Part shown: positions 28,537 to 35,863 of the stretch, piece after piece
How the letters are laid out: every line of letters begins with the position of its first letter
Position numbering within the stretch: position 1 is the first letter of the stretch
Assembly (NCBI RefSeq): GCF_000024065.1
Contig: NC_013174.1
Span: forward strand, 2,418,001 to 2,482,000
DNA length: 64,000 nt
Direction: 5' to 3'
Origin: Jonesia denitrificans DSM 20603
Lineage (GTDB): Bacteria; Actinomycetota; Actinomycetes; Actinomycetales; Cellulomonadaceae
Notes under the pieces: model-generated
Seen by the model: only the letters and a program-made list of their open reading frames with translations
Databases searched by the model: none
What the model was told of the DNA's origin: nothing
Translations under genes and position numbers: made by a program

Positions 28537-28923
28537 TCACAGGCGGGTGAGCGCATCGGTCAGCGCTTGCACCCGGGTGGCAATGTCGTCACGCACCAGG
28601 TCCATTCGTTCACGCCCGTCAATGCCACGTTCTGAGGGTTCGTCGGTGATCCACCGTTCCACCGTGACACCATCCACTTGGGGAAGCTGCGCTTCCTCGC
28701 CAAGGACAATCATCCGGTCAGCCGCTTGCATCATGCCCTCTGTCAAGAGCTTCGGGCGCTCCCCCTCAACTGAAGCTCCCACGGCCTCCAATGACTCCAC
28801 GGCCAACCCGTTGAGCGTGTCACCAGGCTTAGTGCCCGCAGAGGCCACTGACACCGAATCACCGGCAACCTGACGCATGAGCGCAGCCGCCATAGGGTTC
28901 GAGCCCTCAATGAGGGAATACAC
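28537..28923 (-). CDS. low-molecular-weight phosphatase homologue with degenerate catalytic loop
   Basis: About 128 residues from GTG 28923, which has AGGAAG five bases upstream. From MAAALMRQVAGDSVSVASAG onward it matches actinobacterial LMW-PTP/arsenate-reductase-like proteins (then KPGDTLNGLAVESLEAVG, and the general-acid loop region TDEPSERGIDGRERMDLV). The first 12 residues read VYSLIEGSNPM where the family has a V-C-x5-(R/K)-S loop. Aligned codon for codon, the nucleophilic Cys is Tyr, the Arg/Lys is Ser, and the following Ser is Asn. The enzyme should lack phosphatase activity. It follows the LCP gene on the same strand by 25 bp. Confidence 0.7.
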   Translation of the reverse strand: MYSLIEGSNPMAAALMRQVAGDSVSVASAGTKPGDTLNGLAVESLEAVGASVEGERPKLLTEGMMQAADRMIVLGEEAQLPQVDGVTVERWITDEPSERGIDGRERMDLVRDDIATRVQALTDALTRL

Positions 28924-28948
28924 TAACTTCCTACCGCCGCAGAGAACC

Positions 28949-30037
28949 TTACTCAGCGTATTCGTCGAGCGTGTCCGTGCGGAAGTGTTCGGCAACGATC
29001 GCAAGTTCGTCCCAGTCGGGGCGCACCACAGACTGGGCGCCTTCGCGGCCCGTACCCAACGTTGGGGACGTGAAGAACGAAATGTTGTCGCCGCGGACGT
29101 CGCGCATCGACAATCCCAGCTTCGCGATATACCCAGTATCCATACCTGCATCAATAGTGAGGTACGGTGCGATCTCATCAACAACGTCAGCGATCTTGCC
29201 TGGGCTGGTCAACGTATCCCTGGACATCAACTTCGACACCACACCCTTGATGTACAACTGTTGGTTCGCCACACGCGTGTAATCCCCGTCCGCAAACGAA
29301 TACCGGTCGCGCACAAATTTCAACGCATCATCACCGTTGAGGGTGATCTCCCCCTCCGGGAACGTGGCACCACGGCTGGAAAAGGCGCGCGGATTATTGA
29401 TCGTGACGCCCCCCAACGCGTCCGTCATCCCCTTGAACCCTTCAAAGTCAACGATCGCCACGTGGTCAATACGCACATCGATGATTCCCTCCACGGTTTG
29501 CACAAGGAGCGGAACCCCACCCAAGGACATCGCCGCATTGATTTTATTCATGCCATGCCCTGGGATCTCCACCCAGTTGTCACGCATAATCGACATGACC
29601 TGCACGTTGTCCCGGTCAGCAGGGATGTGGACCACCATGATGGTGTCTGAACGTTGGCCGCGAATGTCTTCCAGGTCATCACCGACCTCGCCTCGCGTGT
29701 CAGACCCAAGAAGCAGAATATTTTGTGCGTCATCACTCGCACCCTCAGGGCGTTCCACCTCAGCAGGACGGTCTGTTTCTTCAGGGAAGATCTCCTCCGG
29801 GGCGATCTTTTCCGCCTTATTGAAGGAGTTGTTCAGTGTGAACCCATACCAGGCTGCCGCTCCCCCACCAATAAGGATCACCGCAACAACCGTCCACAGC
29901 AGCACCAGCGGCCACCGGCGGCGGTTGTTCGTTGGAGCGTGTGCAAATCGCCGCCCGCCCCCACGAGACGAGTCGCCCGAGGTAGCGGAACCCTCGGAAT
30001 TGGCATTGGACTGGGGGAAGGGGAAGTTCTCACTCAC
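28949..30037 (-). CDS. LytR-CpsA-Psr (LCP) family cell-wall glycopolymer ligase
   Basis: 362 residues. Transfers undecaprenyl-linked glycopolymers (arabinogalactan-, teichoic- or teichuronic-type) to peptidoglycan outside the membrane. The N-terminal ~45 residues are cytosolic with RRRWP, followed by one membrane anchor (LVLLWTVVAVILIGGGAAAW). The LCP domain has the expected Arg/Asp pattern: NILLLGSDTRGE, QRSDTIMVVHIP, SIMRDNWVEIPGHGMNKINA and LKFVRDRYSFADGDYTRVANQ. The start is GTG at 30037 without a strong ribosome site. The 264 bp upstream separate it from the divergent osmoprotectant operon and should hold both promoters. Confidence 0.9.
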   Translation of the reverse strand: MSENFPFPQSNANSEGSATSGDSSRGGGRRFAHAPTNNRRRWPLVLLWTVVAVILIGGGAAAWYGFTLNNSFNKAEKIAPEEIFPEETDRPAEVERPEGASDDAQNILLLGSDTRGEVGDDLEDIRGQRSDTIMVVHIPADRDNVQVMSIMRDNWVEIPGHGMNKINAAMSLGGVPLLVQTVEGIIDVRIDHVAIVDFEGFKGMTDALGGVTINNPRAFSSRGATFPEGEITLNGDDALKFVRDRYSFADGDYTRVANQQLYIKGVVSKLMSRDTLTSPGKIADVVDEIAPYLTIDAGMDTGYIAKLGLSMRDVRGDNISFFTSPTLGTGREGAQSVVRPDWDELAIVAEHFRTDTLDEYAE

Positions 30038-30301
30038 GGCGTTATTGTTCCACAGCAGTTCCCCAGTTTTTGTGTCTTGTCACACGATCCACACACGCGT
30101 CGCCTGCACGAACACCCCACACTCAAGCATCCTCGCCGCCTGACAATCATTGTTTGTGCAGGTGATCGCACCACAAACCCTCACCACCGTTGGCTCCACC
30201 CCCGTGAAGACCCCCCAATTTCACCCGATGCTGTTCCTGTTGCAGGCCAGTGCAAGTTCGTGAACGCTGGTATCACACCATCTTGCGAGGTAACCGACCT
30301 G

Positions 30302-31114
30302 ATGATCACTTTCACTGATGTGACAAAACGCTACCCGGGCGGTACCTTCGCCGCGCACAACGTCACCTTCACTGTCCCCGCTGGCAGCACCACAGCGCTT
30401 GTTGGGCCCTCTGGTGCCGGAAAAACAACTCTGCTCCGCATGGTCAACCGTATGGTGGACCCTGACTCCGGCACCATCACCGTCAACGGACGGAACATTC
30501 ACGACTCGGACCCAGTCCGATTGCGGCGGTCCATCGGGTACGTGTTGCAAGAAGGGGGCCTACTGCCGCACCGTAACGTCCTGGACAACGTGGCGCTTGT
30601 GGCGAAGTTGGGTGGCGCATCGACAAAAGAATCCAAGGAACGGGCGCTGCACCACCTGGGATTAGTGGGAATTGAAGGTGCGATGGTTCGCCGGTACCCC
30701 CACCAGCTCTCGGGTGGTCAGCAGCAGCGTGTGGGGGTGGCCCGGGCGCTGGTCGGAGGCGCTGATGTGTTGTTGATGGATGAACCATTTGGTGCGGTTG
30801 ACCCCATGATTCGCCGTGATTTGCAATCCGAAACCCGCCGCTTACAGCGGGATTTGGGGAAAACTGTTTTGCTGGTCACGCACGACATTGACGAGGCATT
30901 TGTGCTCGCTGACCAGATCATTGTGTTGCGGCAAGGTGGGGTGGTCGCACAGCAGGGCTCGCCAGCTGAGTTGCTGGGGCAACCAGCTGACGATTTTGTT
31001 GCGGACCTTGTTGGTCTGACCTCAGGCCAGCGGGACCTTCACGTGGTGGAGGAACACGGGGTGCGGCTTGTGCGGGATTCGCATGGCCGGTTCTTGGGTC
31101 GGGTTCACGCGTGA
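30302..31114 (+). CDS. opuCA: osmoprotectant ABC transporter ATP-binding subunit
   Basis: 270-residue ATPase of a glycine-betaine/choline/carnitine-type importer. Walker A GPSGAGKTT, Q-loop YVLQEGGLLPHRNV, signature LSGGQQQRVGVARAL, Walker B VLLMDEPFGAVDP and switch VTHDIDE are intact. A short tail after residue 220 carries no obvious full CBS pair, unlike longer OpuA homologues. ATG 30302 is chosen because homology begins MITFTDVTKRYPGG; the frame is open far upstream without homology. The stop overlaps the GTG of the first permease. Confidence 0.9.
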   Translation: MITFTDVTKRYPGGTFAAHNVTFTVPAGSTTALVGPSGAGKTTLLRMVNRMVDPDSGTITVNGRNIHDSDPVRLRRSIGYVLQEGGLLPHRNVLDNVALVAKLGGASTKESKERALHHLGLVGIEGAMVRRYPHQLSGGQQQRVGVARALVGGADVLLMDEPFGAVDPMIRRDLQSETRRLQRDLGKTVLLVTHDIDEAFVLADQIIVLRQGGVVAQQGSPAELLGQPADDFVADLVGLTSGQRDLHVVEEHGVRLVRDSHGRFLGRVHA

Positions 31115-31773
31115 CGTGGCTGTCCCAGTCGTGGGGCCTCATTGGTGACCTCACGCTCGCGCACGTGTGGATGACTGTGCAGGTCACCGTGTTCACTGTG
31201 GTCATTGCGGTGCCTCTTGCTCGGTTGAGCATTATGAACCGGTGGGCTCGTGGTGGTGGGGTTGCTGCGGCGAGTGCGTTGTATGCGGTGCCATCGTTGG
31301 CGTTGTTCATGATTATTCCGGTGGTTGTGGGTATTCCGTTGCGGTCACCGGCCAATGTGGTCATTGTGCTCACATTGTATGGGGTCGCGGTGATGTGGCG
31401 TTCGTGTGTGGATGCGTTGACCACGTTGCCTGGGCATATTGTCGATGCGTCGCGTGCGGTGGGTTTCACCGGGTGGCAGATTTTTTGGCGGGTGGAGTTG
31501 CCGTTGGCGGCGCCGGTGTTGCTTGCCGCGTTGCGTGTTGTGTTGGCGTCGACGATGTCGCTGATCACGGTGGGTGCAGTGTTGGGTGTGCCGTCGTTGG
31601 GGTTGTTGTTTACGGATGGTTTTCAGCGGGGCATTGTTGCTGAGGTCCTCACGGGCATTGTGGTGGTTCTTGGTGTCGCGTGGGTGTTAGATCGTGCGGT
31701 GGTGGCGTTGGGTGGCTGGTTGATGCCGTGGCATGCAGCGGAGAGGGGGCATGCTGGTGGACATTCTCGGTGA
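31111..31773 (+). CDS. opuCB: osmoprotectant ABC transporter permease 1
   Basis: 220-residue inner-membrane subunit with about five hydrophobic segments. The EAA-type loop SRAVGFTGWQIFWRVELPLA contacts the ATPase, and SLITVGAVLGVPSLGLLF follows, typical of OpuCB/ProW. GTG start overlaps the ATPase stop. It overlaps the second permease by 23 bp. Two permeases of unequal sequence, rather than one homodimeric ProW, is the OpuC-type arrangement. Confidence 0.85.
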   Translation: MTWLSQSWGLIGDLTLAHVWMTVQVTVFTVVIAVPLARLSIMNRWARGGGVAAASALYAVPSLALFMIIPVVVGIPLRSPANVVIVLTLYGVAVMWRSCVDALTTLPGHIVDASRAVGFTGWQIFWRVELPLAAPVLLAALRVVLASTMSLITVGAVLGVPSLGLLFTDGFQRGIVAEVLTGIVVVLGVAWVLDRAVVALGGWLMPWHAAERGHAGGHSR

Positions 31774-32434
31774 TGCGTGGGGGTGGTTGTCGACTGCGGA
31801 CCATTGGGTGGGGCCGTCGGGTATTGGTGCCCGGTTGGGTGAGCATCTTGTGGTGACGTGTGTTGTTGTGGTGTTGGCTGCGGTGGTGTCTGTTCCGTTG
31901 GGGTTGTGGGCGGGGCATTCGGGGCGTGGTGGCGATGTGATTGTGGGGTTGGCGGGGTCTGCTCGGGCGTTGCCGACGTTGGGTTTGTTGACGTTGGCGG
32001 CGTTGTTGTTGGGGATTGGGTTGGTGGCTCCGGTTATTGCGTTGACGGTGTTGGCGATTCCGCCGTTGTTGAACGCCACGTATGCGGGTGTGGTGTCGAT
32101 TCGTCCGTCTGTGACGGGGGCTGCGCGTGCGGTGGGGATGAGCGGGCGCCAGTTGTTGGCTTTTGTCGAGATCCCGTTGGCGGCCCCGCATATTGTGGGG
32201 GGTTTTCGTTCGGCGACATTGCAGGTGATTGCGACGGCGACGCTTGCCGCGTACACGTCGAACACGGGTCTTGGTCGGTACATTTTTTCGGGTTTGAAAA
32301 CGCAGGATTATGGGCTGCTTGTGGCTGGTTCTGTGTTGGTGATTGCGTTGGCGTTGCTTGTCGATGCGGTGTTTGTGTGGGTCCACCGGTTGTCGGCCCG
32401 TCATATGGCGGGGTCCGTTGAGAGAAGGAGTTGA
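31751..32434 (+). CDS. opuCD: osmoprotectant ABC transporter permease 2
   Basis: 227 residues with hydrophobic segments starting at LVVTCVVVVLAAVVSVPLGL and the docking loop ARAVGMSGRQLLAFVEIPLA. The C-terminal TATLAAYTSNTGLGRYIFSG is characteristic of OpuCB/CD permeases. ATG 31751 is preferred because it follows GAGAGGGGG; an upstream ATG at 31733 is possible. It is separated by 6 bp from the binding-protein gene, with a GAGAAGGAG site between. Confidence 0.85.
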   Translation: MLVDILGDAWGWLSTADHWVGPSGIGARLGEHLVVTCVVVVLAAVVSVPLGLWAGHSGRGGDVIVGLAGSARALPTLGLLTLAALLLGIGLVAPVIALTVLAIPPLLNATYAGVVSIRPSVTGAARAVGMSGRQLLAFVEIPLAAPHIVGGFRSATLQVIATATLAAYTSNTGLGRYIFSGLKTQDYGLLVAGSVLVIALALLVDAVFVWVHRLSARHMAGSVERRS

Positions 32435-32440
32435 GGGGTT

Positions 32441-33361
32441 ATGAAGCGGTCGTTGTTGTCTGTGGTGGCTCTTGTTGGTGTGGGTGTGTTGGGGGCGTGT
32501 GGCAGTAGTGACACGTTCGATGTTGACCCGACGCAGGCGTCAGGGTCGGGGTCTTCTGAGGCGATTGTCATTGGGTCTCAGGATTACTATTCGTCGGAGA
32601 TCATTGCGGAGACGTATGCTCAGGCGTTGGAGTCTCACGGGTATGAGGTTCAGCGTGATTTCCGTATTGGTCAGCGTGAGATTTATATGAGTGATGTGGA
32701 AAGCGGGAAGCTAGATTTGTTCCCTGAGTACACGGGGCCGTTGTTGCAGTATTGGCAGCCTGATACTGAGGCGCGGTTAAGTGAGGATGTGTATGAGGCG
32801 TTGGTTGCTGCGGCTCCTGAGAGTATTTCGGTGTTGGACCAGTCCCCAGCCACAGATCAGGATTCGTATGTGGTGACGCAGGAGTTTGCGCAAGAGTATG
32901 GCTTGACGACAATCGCTGATTTGGCGAAGGTTGACGAACCGTTGGTGCTGGGGGGAAACAGTGAGTTGGAGACGCGCCCTAATGGTCCTTCTGGGTTGAA
33001 GGAGTTTTATGGCGTGGAGGTGTCGTTCACGCCTATTGAAGATGGTGGTGGCCCGTTAACGGTCAAGGCGTTGCAGGATGGCGACGTGCAGTTGGCTGTG
33101 ATTTACACTGCTGATCCATCCATTGATCGCAACAATTTGGTGACGTTGGAGGACCCGGAGGGGTTGTTCCTTGCTTCGCATGTGGTGCCGTTGGCGTCGG
33201 ACAACGTGGATGCGGATGCGCGGGCGGTGATTAACGAGATTTCTGCGGCGATGTCTCCGGAGATTCTGCGGGAACTCAATGACCGGTCCATTACGGATCA
33301 GGCTCCGGCGGAGACGATTGCCCGTGATTGGTTGACACAGACAGGTTTGCTCGCGGAATAA
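32441..33361 (+). CDS. opuCC: osmoprotectant-binding lipoprotein
   Basis: 306-residue receptor of the importer. It has a signal peptide with lipobox (VLGACGSS, Cys ~20) and a Ser/Gly-rich linker. The OpuAC/ProX fold is seen in IVIGSQDYYSSEIIAETYAQ, LDLFPEYTGPLLQYW and QLAVIYTADPSI. The aromatic residues around the binding pocket suggest a quaternary-ammonium ligand, but which compound (betaine, choline, carnitine) is not decidable. It is the last gene of the four-gene operon. Confidence 0.9.
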   Translation: MKRSLLSVVALVGVGVLGACGSSDTFDVDPTQASGSGSSEAIVIGSQDYYSSEIIAETYAQALESHGYEVQRDFRIGQREIYMSDVESGKLDLFPEYTGPLLQYWQPDTEARLSEDVYEALVAAAPESISVLDQSPATDQDSYVVTQEFAQEYGLTTIADLAKVDEPLVLGGNSELETRPNGPSGLKEFYGVEVSFTPIEDGGGPLTVKALQDGDVQLAVIYTADPSIDRNNLVTLEDPEGLFLASHVVPLASDNVDADARAVINEISAAMSPEILRELNDRSITDQAPAETIARDWLTQTGLLAE

Positions 33362-33376
33362 CCGTCAGCCTTGTTG

Positions 33377-33400
33377 CGTGATGTGCTGTGTCACATCACG
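33377..33400. other. palindrome after the osmoprotectant operon
   Basis: A 9-bp perfect inverted repeat (33377-33385 with 33392-33400, core GTGATGTG/CACATCAC) with a 6-base spacer, 15 bp past the binding-protein stop. No T tail follows, so it may be a protein-binding site, a processing hairpin or a weak terminator. Confidence 0.4.
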
Positions 33401-33476
33401 TGGGTACCTTCCCAGCAGATGAACACATCGTGTACTGTTGATGAATCTGGGAAGTGCGGTTTTGACTGCACACAGG

Positions 33477-33516
33477 AAGGCCCGTCTGGTTGAGCAGACG
33501 GGCCTTCTTGTTTCTT
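33477..33516 (+). terminator. strong hairpin directly upstream of the antiporter gene
   Basis: 12-bp perfect stem (33477-33488 with 33495-33506), 6-base loop, tail CTTGTTTCTT. The antiporter's ribosome site GAGGGG begins only at about 33517. If the antiporter promoter lies before the hairpin it would act as an attenuator; otherwise it simply ends the osmoprotectant operon. Confidence 0.75.
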
Positions 33517-33529
33517 GAGGGGATCTCAC

Positions 33530-34516
33530 ATGCTTCTTCCCACTGTTGCTGTTGTTGCCGGTTTGGCCGCTCTGGTGTGGAGCGCCGACCGTTTTGTTGA
33601 TGGCGCATCGACCACTGCCCGCCACTTGGGGATGCCAGCCCTGCTTATTGGGATGGTCATTGTTGGTTTTGGGACGTCAGCCCCTGAGGTTGTGGTCTCT
33701 GTGTTTGCTGCTCTTGATGGCAGTTCAGGCATTGCGTTAGGTAATGCGTATGGCTCAAACATTACGAACATCGCGTTGATCCTTGGGGTCACGGCGATCA
33801 TCAGTCCCATTGCCGTGAAGTCACAGATTTTGCGTCGTGAGTTGCCGCTGCTTGTTGTGGTGACCGCGCTTACTGCATGGCAGTTGTCTGACGGGTCGTT
33901 GTCTCGGATTGATGCGGTTGTTCTTCTTGTGGTGTTCGCGGCGTTCATGGTGTGGAGTGTGGTGAGCGCGCTGCGGGGCACTGATGACGCGTTGACTGGT
34001 GATTTCACGCAGGAGCTTGCTTCTCACCGGATGCCGTTGCGGACTGCAGTGTTGTGGTTGGTGGTGGGTTTTGTCGTTCTTGTTGTGTCGTCGCGGACGC
34101 TGGTGTGGGGTGCGGTCAATATTGCGCAGAGCTTTGGGGTCAGTGACCTCTTCATTGGTTTGACCATTGTGGCTGTTGGGACCTCTCTTCCCGAGTTGGC
34201 GTCGTCCATTGTTGCGGCCCGTCGCGGTGAGCATGACATTGCGATTGGCAATGTGATCGGGTCCAACCTGTTCAATACTTTGCTTGTTGTGGGGGTGGCT
34301 GGGGTCATTGAACCGCTGAAGGTGGAGAGTACGGTCATGACCCGTGACATGACGACCATGGGCGCGTTGACGGTGTCGTTGTTTCTGCTGGGGTATGGCT
34401 TCCAGCGCAACCGCCCGCGCGGCGGGCGCATCAATAGGATTGAAGGAACTGTCCTGGTCGTGGTGTATGTGGCGTATCTCAGCTACTTGGTGGCGACGGC
34501 ACGTTCTGGCGTGTAG
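33530..34516 (+). CDS. Na+/Ca2+ antiporter, CaCA family (YrbG-like)
   Basis: 328-residue cation antiporter with ten predicted membrane helices and two inverted repeats. Each alpha-repeat is present: VGFGTSAPEVVVSVFAALDG with GNAYGSNITNIALILG in the first, and VAVGTSLPELASSIVAARRG with GNVIGSNLFNTLLVVG in the second. The acidic residues that bind Ca2+ (Glu in APE and PE) are intact. ATG 33530 follows GAGGGG. The 3' end overlaps the convergent flavodoxin-type gene by 38 bp. Confidence 0.9.
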   Translation: MLLPTVAVVAGLAALVWSADRFVDGASTTARHLGMPALLIGMVIVGFGTSAPEVVVSVFAALDGSSGIALGNAYGSNITNIALILGVTAIISPIAVKSQILRRELPLLVVVTALTAWQLSDGSLSRIDAVVLLVVFAAFMVWSVVSALRGTDDALTGDFTQELASHRMPLRTAVLWLVVGFVVLVVSSRTLVWGAVNIAQSFGVSDLFIGLTIVAVGTSLPELASSIVAARRGEHDIAIGNVIGSNLFNTLLVVGVAGVIEPLKVESTVMTRDMTTMGALTVSLFLLGYGFQRNRPRGGRINRIEGTVLVVVYVAYLSYLVATARSGV

Positions 34517-35180
34517 TTTCCTGGGTTTCTCGCGCTGGGATTGCGCCGATGCGCCTGCGCTTTCCAGCGTCTCGAACCGCTGCTTGCGCCATTTTTTTGA
34601 GCCAGCTGGCGCGCACATCGTCAGGTGAATGCCGGACTGGGGTCAGCCGGGTCACTGCGGCAACAGAGATCCCCACGAACCACAGGACGGCGTTTTTGAG
34701 GGATGTTTCTGCCGCGTTGCGGTACCACAACCGGTTCCACCAGCGTGGGGAGTCCATGGTCATGACGAGGCGTGCTGTGCGCCCTTTCCACAGTTTGATG
34801 GGGACTTTGTTGCCATAGAGGTATGCGCGCCCGGAGAGGAAGGTGACGTCGAGGAACGCTTTGAGAACTCCCGGGTAGGTGCCCCACCATTGGGGGAAGA
34901 AGATGACGATGTGGTGGGCACGTTCGAGCGTTTCAATCCATTCTTGCTGTTCTAACGGTAAATGGTCGATGTGTCCGTTGGGGGCACGCAGATGGGTGAC
35001 GTCCGGGTGCAGCGCGGGGCGGGCAACAGCAAGGTCGATGATGTCAATGGCGTCCCGATCAATGCCGTGAGCTACGAGCGCGTCACTGTAGGCGTGAGCG
35101 AGCGCATGGTTGAGTGACCCTGGGCGTGGGTGTCCGATGATGATGGCGAACTGGGTGGGTGTGGTCAGTTGTTGCGTCAT
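34479..35180 (-). CDS. flavodoxin-fold NAD(P)H:quinone oxidoreductase
   Basis: 233 residues of the KefF/YwrO/MdaB-like family: FMN-dependent two-electron reduction of quinones. Flavodoxin-fold elements are FAIIIGHPRPGSLNHALA (phosphate-binding loop), then HHIVIFFPQWWGTYPGVLKA and FLDVTFLSGRAYLYGNKVP. The C-terminal ~35 residues are basic and proline-rich, beyond the usual domain, and overlap the antiporter end. Its ATG overlaps the MarR-gene stop by 4 bases, so it is co-transcribed with and likely repressed by that regulator, as for many quinone-responsive MarR pairs. Confidence 0.85.
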   Translation of the reverse strand: MTQQLTTPTQFAIIIGHPRPGSLNHALAHAYSDALVAHGIDRDAIDIIDLAVARPALHPDVTHLRAPNGHIDHLPLEQQEWIETLERAHHIVIFFPQWWGTYPGVLKAFLDVTFLSGRAYLYGNKVPIKLWKGRTARLVMTMDSPRWWNRLWYRNAAETSLKNAVLWFVGISVAAVTRLTPVRHSPDDVRASWLKKMAQAAVRDAGKRRRIGAIPARETQETTRQNVPSPPSS

Positions 35181-35653
35181 GAGTGTTCCCCCTGAGGTGT
35201 CATGGTGCGTTCCAAGATGGCAATGAGCCGGGTGAGGTCAGTGTTGAGATGCGTGAGGTCAACGCCGCTGTCTGCGAGCGTGTTGTGGAACTCAGCTTCG
35301 AGTTGCGGGGCGGCTTGAGCCACGATGGCTCTGGCTTGGTCGGTGAGGGTGATGAGGATGCGTCGCCCATGGTCGGGGTCCGGGTTCGTGGTGACAAGAC
35401 CTGATCGCACCAGTGATGGGAGGCGCTTGGACACGGCCGCCTTGGAGATCCCAAGGCAGGAGGCGAGGCCGGTGACGTCGGTGGGTTCTTCGTCGAAGAG
35501 GACTGCGATGACGTGGTACTCGCTGAAGCTGACACCAAAATCGGCGGTCAGTCGCGCATCGGCGTAGGCATCGATGAGCGCGACAATGTGGTGAAGCGAC
35601 ACGGTGACATGTGCGTGTTGGGTGGTTGACTGGGGGCGGGCTCGCTCATTCAC
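35177..35653 (-). CDS. MarR-family transcriptional repressor
   Basis: 158 residues with a winged-helix core: VTGLASCLGISKAAVSKRLPSL as the HTH and LVTTNPDPDHGRRILITLT as the wing with the D-x-R-G-R pattern. N- and C-terminal helices form the dimer interface. It starts at ATG 35653, just next to two TGTTAAC/GTTAACA palindromes, giving probable autoregulation. First gene of a two-gene operon with the quinone oxidoreductase. The inducer is unknown; no conserved redox cysteine is seen. Confidence 0.9.
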   Translation of the reverse strand: MNERARPQSTTQHAHVTVSLHHIVALIDAYADARLTADFGVSFSEYHVIAVLFDEEPTDVTGLASCLGISKAAVSKRLPSLVRSGLVTTNPDPDHGRRILITLTDQARAIVAQAAPQLEAEFHNTLADSGVDLTHLNTDLTRLIAILERTMTPQGEHS

Positions 35654-35660
35654 ACAATGA

Positions 35661-35676
35661 TGTTAACCAGTTAACA
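35661..35676. promoter_or_regulatory. MarR operator 1
   Basis: Perfect palindrome TGTTAACCAGTTAACA, 7 bp of dyad each side of CA, lying 8 bp upstream of the marR start codon. Confidence 0.75.
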
Positions 35677-35684
35677 TGAGGGGT

Positions 35685-35700
35685 TGTCAACCTGTTAACA
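35685..35700. promoter_or_regulatory. MarR operator 2
   Basis: TGTCAACCTGTTAACA: second copy of the same dyad with one mismatch, 24 bp from the first (about two helical turns plus), so cooperative binding is possible. Confidence 0.7.
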
Positions 35701-35781
35701 CTTCTCATCATTGATGACGCCCTCTTCAGATCTCACGATCTGGTATTTCCCAGGACGAGTTTTTCCGCAAGAACCAGCAGC

Positions 35782-35797
35782 GGGGACTGTAGTCCCC
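35782..35797 (+). other. hairpin in the pntA leader
   Basis: GGGGAC-TGTA-GTCCCC in the 163-bp region between the MarR operators and the pntA start. It is not a terminator because no T run follows. It may be a leader structure; no known riboswitch class was recognised. Confidence 0.35.
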
Positions 35798-35863
35798 TGT
35801 AGACCTGCGACATTCACGATACAAAGAGAACGAAGAAATCCGCCACACACAGGGAGCAAGCCC

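Noticed and set aside
29654-30301. N-terminal extension of the osmoprotectant ATPase frame
   Set aside because: The open frame continues upstream into the LCP gene, but homology begins exactly at ATG 30302.
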